Source: Xylocopa sonorina (Eukaryota > Arthropoda > Insecta > Hymenoptera > Apidae). From it: DNA of 64,000 nucleotides. The notes beneath the pieces were generated by a model, which was given only the letters and a program-made list of their open reading frames with translations, made no database searches and was not told where the DNA came from. Shown piece after piece: positions 1 to 14,000 of this stretch. The stretch lies in the NCBI RefSeq assembly GCF_050948175.1, contig NC_135207.1:5607501-5671500 (forward strand), read 5' to 3'. Made by a program: the position numbers and the translations under genes. How positions within the stretch are numbered: the stretch's first letter is position 1; each line of letters begins with the position of its first letter.

Positions 1-706
1 AAGTGTAGTAACGCCGTGTCGCGAGAGGATATGTCGAAACGATTTATTCCCGCATAATTAATAACGCAGAAATTCCTGTTAATGCGACGCGAGGGCAGCC
101 GGTCGATCGATAATTACACGTTCCGCGCGCGCCCTCGAGGCTATCCTCGCTCGGTTCCCAATATTTCTGCATCCGTTGCGGCATTCATATCACGCGCCGA
201 TTTAAATTTATAACGCCGTCGCGGCGTGTACTTTTCAAGAAATCGAGAACTCGATTCCGATTGCCTGCTCGATGAGTAATGCAATCGTGAGTGGACATCG
301 TGACATAGTTCGAGCGTCGAATAATCGTTTCTGAATAGAAAATTGCCAGCCGATGTGGACCGCGTGTAGGTGGAAGGATGTAACTAACACCACGCGAGAA
401 TCATAAATAAGTACACTATACGGAATATGAAATTCATTTGATACTTACATCGCATTTTATTACCAGCAAAACCGATATATGGTATCTCTGGTGTTTCAAT
501 CGTGCTTTATATCTTTCCAAATGAATTTCAATTCACGCTACTTACATCTAAGAGCTTTACAATAAATCTTATGCCTTTCGATTCTCGCTGTATTCACTAT
601 AATCGTAACGACAACGACGTGAACCGCATCGAGGGCTAGGAAGGGCGGTACGATTGAACAGAACAGCATGGTAAACGTTTGTTTAAAAAAACATTTATAA
701 AATCAA
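1..706. other. Intergenic DNA, no gene seen
   Basis: I see no convincing exon or RNA gene here. The stretch lies downstream of the cuticle-type gene. A plus-strand AATAAA near 562 could be the end of a plus-strand transcript whose body lies off the left edge, but nothing else supports that. Confidence 0.5.
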
Positions 707-712
707 TTTATT
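707..712 (-). terminator. Candidate polyadenylation signal of the cuticle-type gene
   Basis: AATAAA on the minus strand, about 140 bases past the stop codon of the gene that ends at 851. This is a plausible 3'UTR length. No transcript evidence is available. Confidence 0.45.
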
Positions 713-850
713 TGCATGTGATTCGTAGCTACTAGGGTAAAAGGAGAATTTGTTTTGGTACGACGCTCGTCATGATGTCTTTTGCGATGCTGCGTGGTTG
801 TTATGCGAAGACGGGGGTGTGGTGGTAGGTTCAGGGAGGAATTCATCTAT

Positions 851-2007
851 TTAGTGTCCCAAACCGTATCCCAAACCTTTGATGAGGAGGGGAGATTGTT
901 CTTTAACGAGAATTGGCTGTGGAACTGCGACTGGAACGGGATGGGGAACCGCGACTGGAACAGGCTGAGAGACTGGGACCTGAAAATAAGAATACCATCG
1001 ACAAATAGTAACAAGGGTTCACCAAGATTTTTCTTATTGATTAACGAATTTTCCGTCTCTTTACGCACCTTGACAGGGTAGGGGGCGGGCACAGGTACGG
1101 GCACCTTAACTGGAACCGAAACTGGGTACGGCCGATCGACTGGAACCGTGATCGTCTTGGTCTGCACTACTGGGTACGGCTGGGGCACTGGAACCGCCAC
1201 TGGGACAGGTTGCGGTACTGCGACTGGTACCTGAAGAAAAACCCATGTCAAACACGAACCTCGATCGCGAATTTGTCGAACGTGTATTACATCATCCATC
1301 CGAGACGCTGTCACGAGTTACGACTGAACGAAACGACGTTTGGAACATGTGATAGAACGCGAGATGCATAACGACGTTGATAGAACCATCGTCGCATCGA
1401 TCGAAGAGCTTAGCAGACTTTCTGAAAGCGCAATGGAGTAATCGCAAAATACAGGATTAATAGAGCGTCTCGAGTTTCGTAAGAACGGGTCGATGGTACG
1501 AGCGAAGCGACTCGACGCACGATTTCCTCACCTTCACGGGGTATGGTCGGTCGACGGCGACTGGGTACGGTTTTGGGACCGCGACTGGAACAGCGACGGG
1601 CTTCTCTTGAATGGCGACCGCCAGGCTGCCGTGTCCCAAACCAGAGCTCAATCCGTATCCTCCGTATCCGCCGTATCCTCCGCCGTATCCTCCGTAGCTT
1701 AAGCTAAGTCCACGCTTTTGGACCGTTTTCTCCTCGCCGGCGAACGCCGTGGCGATCAGCATCAGGCATACCTTAAGCGTGAAAAATAGAAAATGATTGA
1801 ACGACGTGTCTGTAACGCGCGGTTCGAGGCGAGAACTCGAGGTTGTCGTTCGAAAAATAACCCGAAATATCTCCACCAAGTGTTCACCAAAACTGCTCGC
1901 GAAGCTAGGATACGATACGATTCGATCACTCGCCATCGCGATCACGAGAAGGGACGGAACTTTGCTACGGCACGGAGGCTCTAAGTGAAACGTACCAGTG
2001 TTCTCAT
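851..2007 (-). CDS. Secreted Val-Pro repeat, Gly-Tyr-rich cuticle-type protein
   Basis: Four coding exons, complement(1996..2007, 1532..1771, 1069..1230, 851..979), encode about 180 residues. All introns are phase 0 with GT/AG borders. Exon 1 encodes only Met-Arg-Thr-Leu. Joined to exon 2 this gives a hydrophobic signal peptide ending near Ala14-Gly15. A Gly-Gly-Tyr tract follows (about residues 31-45), then VPVAVP, RPYPVKV and QPYPV-type repeats to the C-terminus, which ends Gly-Leu-Gly-His. Such Pro-Val and Gly-Tyr low-complexity chains are typical of insect cuticular and other secreted structural proteins. The exact family is uncertain, and no chitin-binding Rebers-Riddiford domain is present. 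Reading through the exon 2 and exon 3 donors gives unrelated open frames, which I regard as intron. A TATA-like box lies upstream. A structural role in cuticle or another extracellular matrix is inferred from composition only. Confidence 0.82.
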
Positions 2008-2088
2008 GGTGACCGACCGGACAATACTTTGGTTCGTATTCCTTGACTGAAATTAAATTGGTTCTGTCGCATCAAAGGAAAACCACCC

Positions 2089-2096
2089 TTTATATA
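2089..2096 (-). promoter_or_regulatory. TATA-like box of the cuticle-type gene
   Basis: TATATAAA on the minus strand, about 82 bases upstream of the ATG at 2007. A TCAGT initiator-like motif sits near 2045-2049, but it is about 48 bases from the box, more than the usual 30, so the start site is uncertain. A TATA box fits a strongly regulated structural-protein gene. Confidence 0.5.
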
Positions 2097-5000
2097 GGGA
2101 ATTCACTTTCATTTCGCGCGTGCACCCCGCCAATGGAAAGCCAATGGCCCGTTCGGTGCGCCATCGCCACACCTACCGTACACGTTATTTACCCACGTTA
2201 TACCGTCACATACCGTTACACATTATAGTACATAATATGCGCGAGAAATTGTATAACACGCCAAACGTGAGCTGGTCGGGGCTAGTAAATAGAGCGCAGG
2301 CACTTTATGCAGATACATATGCGCGCACACGTTTCGAGGCAAGCTCCGCGTCTCTGACGAGGAGGAGGACTTCGAGCGGGGAAAACGCGCGATCGTGGGA
2401 CAGTCGACGATCCGAGCCCTTTTCGGTAGCACACCGTGACACATCCAGGGATCCGTTCGTGGCCAATGCTTAGTACGCACCGTGAGAAACGCATCTTTCC
2501 ATATACGCCGATCGTCCATCCTCCCGAGAAATGTTATCGAATCGGTAAGAATCGTATCGAGTCAAGTTTTATCGGCGTCCAGTGATTAGAGAACGATCGA
2601 TCGAGGATCGAGAGGCGGACGTTGGTTAACACCGCGGATCGTGGACTTCAGTTGGTAGTTAAAACGGGTTGATAAAAATTCTTGTTTCGAAATGTGGAGC
2701 AAGAAACCGCGGAAAAAGAAAGATTACGATCCCTCTAGCGAGGGCACGGTTCTTTGCAGCTGATCGAGCTGCCGTAATTGACGTTGTAATTAATTGCATA
2801 AAGTGGGAGGTGCGTATAGGAAATCACCACGAAATTATGCAATACCGCGCAGGACACGGTAACGCGTAGCAGGTTCATGGAACGGGAAAGAAAATTCACT
2901 AGTCCTTTCGATCGACACGTTTCTCGATCGCATTTTCCCAGTTGCCAGGCAATTTTCTCGTCTCAGATTTGCATGCGTACCTCGTTCTCTTTTTCGATAA
3001 GTGTTTGTTACTACAAGCAGAAAAGCAAGTTCGCTTGGTATTCTCTAAAACGTACAGGAACCCATTCAATTTGTAACCTACCTAATTAGCGTGCGAAATA
3101 GAGTATTCATTAACGCGCGGGGTACCGTGTCATATTTTACAACAGCGTGTGTTTCAAATACTCCAACACGATTATTAATCATGTCTCGATTACAATATCG
3201 TGGAGTTCGTAAGCCTTGCTCGTTCGAAAGGATCGAACCGATCAGTCTTGGAAACAGGAATGATCTATTAATTAACCCTGATAAACTGAATGATATAACT
3301 CATAACGCACTCGAACGATCTACGTTTTCCTGAAAATGTACACACATACAGATACACGCATAAATTCTATTCGTGTGGCGCACGGTTCTACCGCGGATTT
3401 ATTCATCCATTCGGCGATTGTTATCAGGGGCACAATTTGTATCAGTTGGCGTAACGGACAATTTAATTGCAGTCCAGCTCCGTCGATCAGAGCTATGTGA
3501 CGAAACAGAACAATTTTATCACCAACACGATGCTTCGGACGTTTATTAACGCTTATTCGCTCGGTATTGTTCCTCGTTCCACCGTCGTGTGTGGGTGTAT
3601 TTCAAAACGTCGAGGGGGAAAAACAAAAAAGAATGGAAAATGCAAGTTCGTCATCGGCAACGACCGGACGCTTAGAAAGCGTGACGTAATCTACTAATTC
3701 CGAACACCTGCCTGGTTGATTAAAAACGAAACTACCAGTGTCTATTATCAATCGCGATCTCCCCTGCTCGCGGCGCAGATCGCCGTTTCACAAGCGATTT
3801 CTTTGACGCGAACGAGACGCAAATCGGAATCGATTACCGTTCCATGGATCAGCGCCGTTCCCAGCCCGGCTTATACAAATAATCGCGTCCCGCGGTTTTT
3901 CCTCGCCTCGCGAGGACACTTCTTACCGCGCAGCTCTTACTTTTTCCAACGAAACCGTTGACGATTCATTTCCTTTTTCCGAACGACAGCCTTTCATTGT
4001 CACGAACGTAACGCTCGCAACTTCCGTTCGCCAGGGGAACGGAACTGCCGCTTACGTCGCGGCTCGATATGGCAGACTTATCTTTACGAGAGTTTCGAAC
4101 AGTCCGCCGCATTGATCGCGGTTCCGAGTATCCTATCGATCCAACGAATCCTAGGAAATCGTATCCCGCGTTACCGCATCGCGCGCTAACGACGCGTTCC
4201 TTATTACAAAATTGCCCACATAGCTGGCTCCTGTATGACTCACGCCATCGCCTATCGATAGTGAATTCCTCTTAAGGCTCGAACGAGCCCGCTGTAACGT
4301 TATTACACATTACTTTCAATGGCCATTATATGGATATTATCTTTTGAAATACATTATCCTTCCGCCGAGCACGACGCATTCCCGTTTCGTGCCTTTTCCG
4401 CATTAGTTAGGCGTATCTCGGTGCACGGAGGGCTTTCTACGCCCGCGTCTCGAGTGTCCGCATGCAGGATCGTGTGGCTCACCCAGCGATCTAGAAAACG
4501 AGTTTGAGATTTCAATATCGGACACGTTTCGTTGACGTCATACGTACTGACCTCTCGCGAGTCGTGCCTCCAACCTGGCTCGCATTTTATTTCGACTGTA
4601 CGAGAAGGATCGTGTCAACTGGTTGCAACGAAACGATCCTTTCTGTCGATTGCAGCTCAGCTGTCCTGATCGCATCTTTAAATTAACGACTCGTTACGAA
4701 AGATCTTTACTTCGAACGCTCTTCAGATCTCTTCGTTTTACTGTGAAATCTATAGAATTGAACTCACTGGCAGACAAGTGGATTCTCTCCGCTGTCTACG
4801 ATGTCAGCAGTAAATTAAGACGAGTCGAAAATTGGAGTTCTACTATACTCTTTGGCATATTCAAGTTGAGCTATTTGAGGCTGTTAGCATTCTTCTTCGG
4901 TTAATACGCGCTGCTCTTGCTTTCGTATAATTATCCTTAAACGTTGGTTTACGCGGCTGCGAGTCTTGAAGTTTATCAGGGTTATTTGCATCACTTAACG

Positions 5001-8000
5001 CGCGTTCTACCTAATCCTCGTAATTTCTCATATCCTACGAAATACACGAGGCAATTCGGTCTCCAGGTTTCTTTCGTTTCGTGAGCGTTCCGCTCGCAGC
5101 TCTGTGCAATAATTCAACCTGTTTGGTAGTTGCTATGAAATTAACTGCACCAGCGATTAAACGTGTGTCACGGATCAGCCGGCGTGCCGCTTTTTTCCAT
5201 TTATTTACGTATTACACCTTTCATCTGTCATTGGATACCGTTCGAGGAATATGAAGCGATCTACAGGCCAGATCTACACCTCCGATCTTGCCTCGATCGG
5301 CGGTAATAATCGCAGCTAGTCATTTCGCTGCATAAGTAAACCGATTCGAGACGCGAAACAATCGATGCTGGTTACGTCTGAGGGGACAGGCATTGGGGGG
5401 CGAGTAAAATCAGCGGGCAGAACGAGACACGAGAACGCGGCCAGTGTCCGAGAGAGAATAAAAGGATGGATTCCTGTTGATCCTTTTGCAACTCTCTCTT
5501 TCTGCCAATGGTACACCCAGCGAAAATGGTAACCGTGCCGTGTTGCTATCAAGATCCGTTTTACGTAAGCCGAGGCAACGCGCTGGTACACCCGGATCAG
5601 ATCTTTTCGGGTTTGTTGCACCCTTCATTCGTTTCCTTCTTTAGAAGCCGAGAAGTGTACTCGGAGAAGTTCTCGAGAGGCATCGATGATACGAAATTAA
5701 TGCGATGAGCAAGCATTTTCTTCGCACGTTACCTTCACAAATCAGAAGAATATTGGGTCGACCATGTAACATTGTCGTTCTTTTAACAATCTAACGTTTG
5801 CGTCGTAATATATGAGTAAATATGCAAACAGATTCATGAATACAGATTGCATTTGAAAGTAGAAGGTTTAATGAGTCGTTCGAGAGCAAATGGACGATGA
5901 TCGATCGCGTTTATTGTGCTTCAGTATTGAAGGAAACAGAAAAGAACGCGTTGACGTTCTAAAGTTAAAATACGCAATTACGTATAAGAAAAGTGTACAT
6001 TGCACAATGAGGATGATGTATTTCGTTTGGGTTAATTTGACGTCGAAAAAATGGCGAGAAAAGCAACTCCCAATCGACGACTAATAAATGGTAATCATTC
6101 CGTCAATTTAGCTCGTATCAGCCGTCGTGTTTACCCGTGCCCATATTTACGATTAGTCTATTTTGAAAACCGGTATTGGCAGACATTTTATCTCACATTT
6201 CTGCTGAAACTCCGCGAAAGCTATTAACGATATTGCATTTTAATGGAACAGAAGCTCGACGAGGTATTTCGTTCGGATAACGAAAATTCAACGCGAGAGA
6301 GAAAAATGTCAGACGACTAGCGTAGACAGACGAGGAACAAACTCGTTAACATCGTCGAACCACCGGCGGTACGGCACGATACGGCACTTGATTCTCGATA
6401 CGTGAGAAATTTCACTATGGGCGTGCACGCCCGTTTCAATAGGTCGATACATTCGGGCAACGTGTCCGTGTAGACAGGATCCAGTTTATTTGCGAAACGG
6501 ATCTTTCGCGTTAGTCATAGACAATTACGTCAGACAATTAAAAACCTCCAAAGCAATTTAAATCGCCGCGAAACGGCGGCACGAATAGGCTGTCACTCAA
6601 ACGTCAGCAAAAGTACACTGTTAACAAAAACAACGCCAAAACATTTACCTAATTAATGGACACACATATATCACCAACAATTTACCGAATATCTTACAAA
6701 TAAATCTAGAAAAGAATAATTCCATCACGAGATGACAAGATGAAATGTCTCCATTTTGTTACACATCGTGCGTTTCTACATATTTGAATAGAGTAACGCA
6801 ATCTTTATACAATTAAAAAAACGGAGGATAAGTAAGAGCAATGCTAGAAAAAGTTCATCGACGATCCTCGTTGCGCATCGATCATCGAGTGGCAGCGTCA
6901 GAAGTGACACGCCGATTTCAAGTATCCGAAGCAGTCGATCGATCGATCATGCGCAGCATACTTTTATCAACGGCCGATTGTCCGTTCCAAGATTGAAACC
7001 TGTTGACGGTTCCATTGGCTAGACGTTGGTGGGTCACCAGCAGCGATACGGAACAATAGCAAGGCTAACTGCGACCGCCTTAGCCAACGCGCTAATTCAC
7101 GTCGACCATGGCAGAGACCTTCTTGCGGTAGGTCACAGACCATGAAGATTAGTTATACAAGCCACGAAGAGCCGCCGCGGGCGTTTCGAGCCGTCGGTAA
7201 TTCCCCTCCTGGTGGATTACATGATCTTGGCTTCGCCGCCGGATACGAGCCAGCCGATGGAAACGATAAACGGCTGGACTGGAATATCTGTGCCTCTTCA
7301 AGATCAATGTTAACTCGATGCAGCAAGGTCTCTCTCTCTCTCTCTACTTCTATCTCAGCATCATCCTGAAAATTCATCGTGGAAAAGTAGCATTCTCGCG
7401 AACAGGGTAATCAATCGCGCGTTTAGATCGTCCATTTGTGATCGATGGGAGTCGAAGCGTCGCGGCGAGTAAATCATACACCGTTGGGTGTATCGCAGAA
7501 ATGAGAATGATAGATGGACGCCAGGTAATCATCGTGAAATTTATACGATTAACTTTACATACGGCGAGATTGCAAAACGAGTACGTACGATTTCCTCGTA
7601 TCCACGACGCGTGTTGATTATCTGTTTCACGTCCGGCCGATTAACCCATATACATGTATACCGTGTGATATTCCAGAGCTGCTCGAGTTTTTATTACCCG
7701 GTTCCGTGCGACTCTCTGAAAGGTAACAGCGTCTCGTAAAACAAACCGCGATCGCGACCGTCGGTGGCACCCGTCGCAGAGCAACGAACGTCGAACCACC
7801 GCGTCTCGTTTCAGCCCCCGTCGCGTTCCGCGTTCTCCAATATCGAGCGAGGCTCGATGACGCGTGGATCGCGTCCGATCGCGCGAGACGAAAGCTGTCC
7901 CGCGTTCTAAGGGCCACCCCGTACATTTCCGCGGCGTTGTAGATTTCGTTCTCACGCAGATTTAGAAAGTGGGCTGCGAAAAACTGGGTCCGCGTTAAAT

Positions 8001-11000
8001 ACTGGAGTTTACGAGGTAAGTGTATCGGATAAGGTGGTTCCTTTTCGTCGCGTGTCAGGAGGCTCGCCTGGGCTCGACCGGGGACAGCTTTTCCCGTGGT
8101 GCTCGAATCGAACACCAGCTAATTACCGCCGGTATGCAAAGCGACGCGAGATATGCAAGTAGATCGGTCACGCTCGTACGGTTATGCCGCGGTGTCGAGA
8201 TTTAAATCGTTACGCCGGCTAATGGTCTACCTCGTTGCCCGCCATCGAGCGAGCTATCCTTCGCTCGTAAAGGCGAAGACTTGCATCCGCGAGCTGGATG
8301 AACGTTTTTCAAAGCCATTTCCACTGTTCCACGCGTCGCTCCCGCGGTACGCCCGATCGACGCGATCAGCCTCGTCGCGAAAATCGACACTCTCGTTACC
8401 ATCGCCGGATCGCGTGCAAAGCTCGCAAGTTAATTAACGCTGCCGTTACGGAATCGTCGTTAAGATTTTGCCCTCGCGCCGCGTTACAGCATCGCTGTAG
8501 CCATTTTGCTCGGCAAACAACAATGTCTAATTGTACCCGTGTAGTAGAGAGCTCAAGATCGATCGACGTCGCGTGACAGGCGTCCCTTGTTGCTCTCTTA
8601 CCAGTTTCTCGCGCCTATTGAGACACCAGCTGGCGTATCGAACAAGGAAGCCAATAATTCGAGTATCTTTTCCATACCCAGCTGGCGTGTTCCTCGTTTC
8701 TCGCCAGAGAGCGACCGCGAGAAAAGAATCTGCGCGAGCGTGCACGCTCGAATAAGGTGTCGCTTATGCAATCGCAGTCGCCGACTCCTAACGATGTTTC
8801 CATTCAGCTCGTTCGGACGAACATGGATAGAGTCCGCGGATTCGTCGATGGTAGGCGGCGATAGGCGCGAAACTGGCGCGCGGAATATGATCGCGTAATT
8901 AGCAAACACGCAACGAGCTTACGCACGGAACGATCGCTCGACGCGATCGCGGTTGTCACGACCGAGCTTTGCAAATCCCGGCACGCGGGAGGAACGCGAG
9001 GAATGCCCCGCGTGCGTCAAAGCGTGACGTTTATATTCATATTCATATTCTTGACCTCCTATCAAGCTATTTGGGTCAACTGTTATTACGACGAACAGAG
9101 TAACCCGTTTAATCGCTGGTTCTGCGCAGCGTGTTCTCCGATAGATCGGAGGACTATCGATCGATATCCAGCATCAGAGCTCGCGAGACTACCTGGGAAC
9201 CGAACCGACGATACCTAATATCGAATAATAGCTCGGCGTTGTTTCAACGGAAGCCAATTACACTTTTCTTATCTCTTTTTTTTTTTTCTTTTCCTCGTTG
9301 CTCCTTTAAGATCATTATTGGTCGCGATATCACGACGGGGCGATCGTGATCCCACGGAACGATATCCCGGCACGAACTGCATCCGATCGGAATCCGGTGA
9401 AGGGTACGGCGGCGATCGGTACACGCTAAGCAACAGAAGCGACCGTGCACGTTAATCGTTCGCAGCTCGACGGGTAAGCCACGGCAAGACGGTGCACGCA
9501 TGCAAACCGTGCGACCAGGAATTCACAATGAGAGCTGCCTCGCCGAATAAACGATGGCTAGAACCGCGGCAAAACTGTCTCGGGAAGCCTGTTACTTTCC
9601 CGACGAAGATTTATCGGGGCTTTTTGCGGGGAACGCGACCGGCTATTTATTTACTTGGCGCCCGTTCGTTGGACAATTACGAAACGGCGCGTTGGCACCA
9701 CTGAAAAATGGTAATTAGAGTAATAACGAACGCGACGATGTCTTGGATTTTTATATTCGAGCGGATCGAGTCTGCGCCACGGCAGTTAGATCGAAAAATG
9801 AAGTCGATCCACCGTCAGACGAAAAGAGAGCAAGAATCTGTGATGTATACGAATCGATTTAAAAAAAAAAAACGAACGCACTTGGCTCTCGGGTACGTAA
9901 ATTCAAATTGAGGATGCGCATGGCTGATTTACCTCGTTACGCGGTGGTATTTGATATGGAAATTGCTACAAAGAGGTTTTAAATTAGTCCTCGATTGCTA
10001 CTAAAATTCAATACCGCGATAATTATACAGCGCCGAGGGAATCGATCTGCAATTTATTCGTTTTTCGTTCGCGATTACGCGCGGACGATTGCGAAACGAG
10101 CGATCTCTAGCAGAGCGGAATGTTTTCAAGTTGCATCACGCTAAACTGTATACGCTCGAGGACGTGTCATCGAAAACCGCGGCGATTCGTAAAAACCGGT
10201 GCGCGACACATCGTTAATTTCACACTTTTTTCATCGCGTGCCTTTCGTTTAGCGTCCTTGATCGAAACAAAGAAATCAAAAGGAGACACCGCTATCGATC
10301 CCACTCCGCGATTTTGAAAAGCGGCTCGATTCAAGGATACCAGTTGAATTCGACGTGTTTCGAAAGAGATCGCGCGCGATGGCACGCAGGATCGACTGGA
10401 AAGCGGCGATGCACGTTGGAAATGAGGGAAATTCGCTGCGTTCTCCCCACATCGAAGCCGTGTCGCAACGTTAACGTAAGAACGCAGTAAAATTCGCGGG
10501 GAACGCAGCCGTAAATCGATAAGGATCGATCGAAATCGTGGCTCGCCTAATCGGCAGCGGGGGCAATTTCTACCGATTCTACTTTGTCGTTTTCTCGTGC
10601 GGAGATGGTTTACGCAATAACTACAATCGCGCGGAGTTGTCCAAGTGACCGCCTGGCGATAAATCAAAAAAGAAATCAACCTCGCTCGTTATTACGCCGG
10701 TGATTACGCAGGCTCGTTGCGCTGCCGCATGCGAGGTTTCACGATAACGAAGCTAGTTTGCGTCCCGTTTGATGAGAAGTCCAACCGCTGCCATAGTTTT
10801 ATGGCCATAACCACTCGCGGATCTATCCATCATTCAACGACCCAGCTGATTTAATTGATTCCAATTTCTCGCAAATATTTTTGACTACGATCCGTATCAT
10901 TAAATTTACGGCACCGCCAATTACTTTGCATCGTGTTTGTTTAATTACTCGATAAAAACGTTGAATGCGGGGCGGCAAGAACAAAAAGCGGACGAGCGAT

Positions 11001-14000
11001 TCTCACGCGCGATACAGTAGGCGTTTTCTTCGTACGACCCTGAAAGAAACGCAATGGTTACTACTTAACGGAGCGCATTGCATCCTGGCGTATCGCCGCG
11101 ATATGCACAATGTGCATTATGGATTGTAACTGCGGAGCGAGCGCAGCAGCCGGTCGTGGCATAATACAGATACCTGGACCCGATAACCGACGCGGAATTA
11201 CGTAAGAACCATTTACGGTACCAGTTATACGACCAGCGCCGACAACGAGGAAAACGAGATCCACGGATTAACATCAGCCGGGGTCAAATACACGATTAGG
11301 GGAACTTTACCACGGTTCGTTCGTTAAATCATTCCATTACTTATCTCGAGCACTTTCCTCTTCGGTGAATTAATTCCTGAAACGGCCCCTTCATTCGTGG
11401 CTCCTCTTCGCGGCTCCTCCTCGTGTCTTGGAAAAGATTCGCTCGCGCCTCCTCCGCGGGTGGGCTCCGATCGACGTCGATCGAGCGGAGATCGGTAAAA
11501 TGTTTGCCATTCCACGGCGATCTCGCAACAGCGATTGCAAATCAGCGAGATCGAGGTGAAACTTAAAATTCAACCGTACGTCACAGACGGCGAACGTTCC
11601 CCGTGAGCGCACACCTACATCGCTCACGCTGGAACGTAATTACATGCTGCGCTTTGATCGTTCAACGGATGCCCTCTATTTACCGGGGAACGTTTCAGCG
11701 GACCCCCGGAGCAGAGTGATAAAAGCGAGGGCGAGAGGGGAGAGAGCTGGACGAGGGAGCCTTCCGGCCCCGTAGCCGAATAAACCCCCGCTCGATTTTC
11801 ATTCCGGAGACCGTCGCTCGCGCGACGCATTTGTGCAATTGCGGATCTGGAATTTTCTGATCGCGAGAACCGCACGGCGAAGGGCGAACCGATTGAAAGG
11901 GAAATCGCTCGTAACAGCCCCTCCCTTCCGTTCGAACGATCTCGCGACTTTTCCTGTTCTCCGTTCCACCTGGAAGCCCGCGTTACAGAAAACGATCCGC
12001 GATACTCTACGTACCACGCTCTCACAATGACTTTTTTCTTCTCTCTCTCTCTCCCTCTCCCCCCCCCTCCCTCTTTGTTCCCACACGATTACGAGGATAT
12101 TTCGTTGGAACTTGAAACAAAGCGTACATAGCCAAGCTCGTTGAGCAATCCGCAGGCCAAACTCGAGGAAGCAGAAACGCTCGCTGGTATCGTTTATTAG
12201 ATCATGGTGCTTTCACGGGTGTTTCGCCTGGTCTGGCGGATACGAGGGGCTTCGTCGGTGCGTACGATCGAGTGGGTCGATGGAAACGATCCTAAGAGCG
12301 AAGCATCGATCACGCGAGGAAGGCTTGAACGGACCTCGCGTTCACGCTTTTCTGCGGCTACGCGTACGAGTCCGTCGAACGCGGCGCAGAATCTGGGTCG
12401 TTTCGCTCCAAAACCAGCCTATCCGTGTTATCGGTACCATCGATCGCGTTTCGATCGATCGTTCGAAATTTATCACCGTTTCGACTCGCGACCGTCAAGC
12501 GTCACGCGCCAGCGAAATTGCGATCTTTCTAATCAGCAGAGACACCAGTTTGTTGCGCGTACAATGATACTGTTTCGTTTGGTGTAACGTTACGATGCAC
12601 GTTACGCCGCTAGTTTCCTCGATATCGGCTCGAATAATGGTCAACGGCGAAAGCGTTCGTACTAGAAAGCAGGAAACGACCATCGAGTTCCTTTCGATAC
12701 CCGGTTCGAGTTAAATTACACCGGCGGGCGTGTCTTTGTTAACCTCAAACGATCTACAATCGCCTGATTACGAATACCACGGATTTTTCGCCGACTATCG
12801 CCGTTGCGCGCGGTCAATTCGCGTGTCGAGGAATCCCATGCATCCACGGTTCCAAGGGGTACCTTTCTCTCCGACTCCTTTCGTCGTTCATCAATCATCT
12901 CGTTCACTCTCGATCGTGGCGATCCAGCGTTGTGGAACGTTGTGGAAATGTTTCTCCGAAACGTGGCCCGCTATCGAGGGACCCGAGACGCGATAAAAAT
13001 TCATCAGGAACGGTCCGCGCTGAAAATGGGGGTTGAAGGGTCGATCGCAGGATCAATCGAGCGCCACTTAAAATTTCGGATGGTTTTACGGGGCGACCGT
13101 CCTTCGTTAACGTTGACTAATTTTACGACTGACTCAGCGCCGTTGGATTGCAGGTACGAGATCCTTCTTTGATCGTGGCTAATGAAGCACGTCCAGTGAT
13201 CGGGCTGTCTTTTAGCATGCTCTGATAATCGTCCTTCTAAGAACGTCGGGGCTGCGTCGTCATCGCTCAACGATTTACGCCTTTTCTGAAACTGCTCCTA
13301 TCATTCCATTAAACGAACGGAACGGGCATCCCTTTATTCTTTATTACCACTGTTTCGCTTTCAGCCTGCCAAGCGGTTACAACGAAAGGGTTGGGGGGGC
13401 CAGAGCAGCGCCGGAATAAATTTACCAATTATCTCGAGCCGCGGGTTTAATGCCCCGTCCCGATCATTAGACGAACAGTAGGCTAATGAATTGCAACGAG
13501 CTTGTCGAGCTTCGAGTGCCTTTAAATTCAACCGTTTCCTAATTCATCCAGCCGAAGGCTGCCCGAGAAACAACAAATCTTCCAATTTCAATCACTCCCT
13601 AAAAGAGTATAACGATACCACCGCTGCCGTCAAGGCTGCGGGTCAAACAAAACGGACACGGTTAGTTTTTTCTCCCGCTGCGCGTGCACGTCGGCTGGCT
13701 GGTAGTTAAACCGCGTATTTGCGTAAGGACAACTGTCTGGAAACGAGGCTAGCAGTAATGATGGACGAACGGGCAGCGTGGTAAGTGTCACAACGAGTAA
13801 TAATTATCGCCGCTCCTTTATCTCGCCCGTTTAATTGCATCCTTAACTCGCGTGCACGCTCTCGACTCTCGAACGCTCTCCGGACACTTTAAGACGGGCA
13901 TTACCGTGGCATTTCATCGACGTCGCAGCCAGAGTTTCGCTCGTATGAATATTTTAAGTAAAGCGTTAGATTATCTCTCCAGCGTCAGTCGTGAAACTCG

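Noticed and set aside
10167..10679. 170-codon minus-strand open frame in the first gene desert
   Set aside because: Arg/Ser-rich, no domain, no splice partners, and opposite-strand frames are also open. It looks like chance in CpG-rich DNA.
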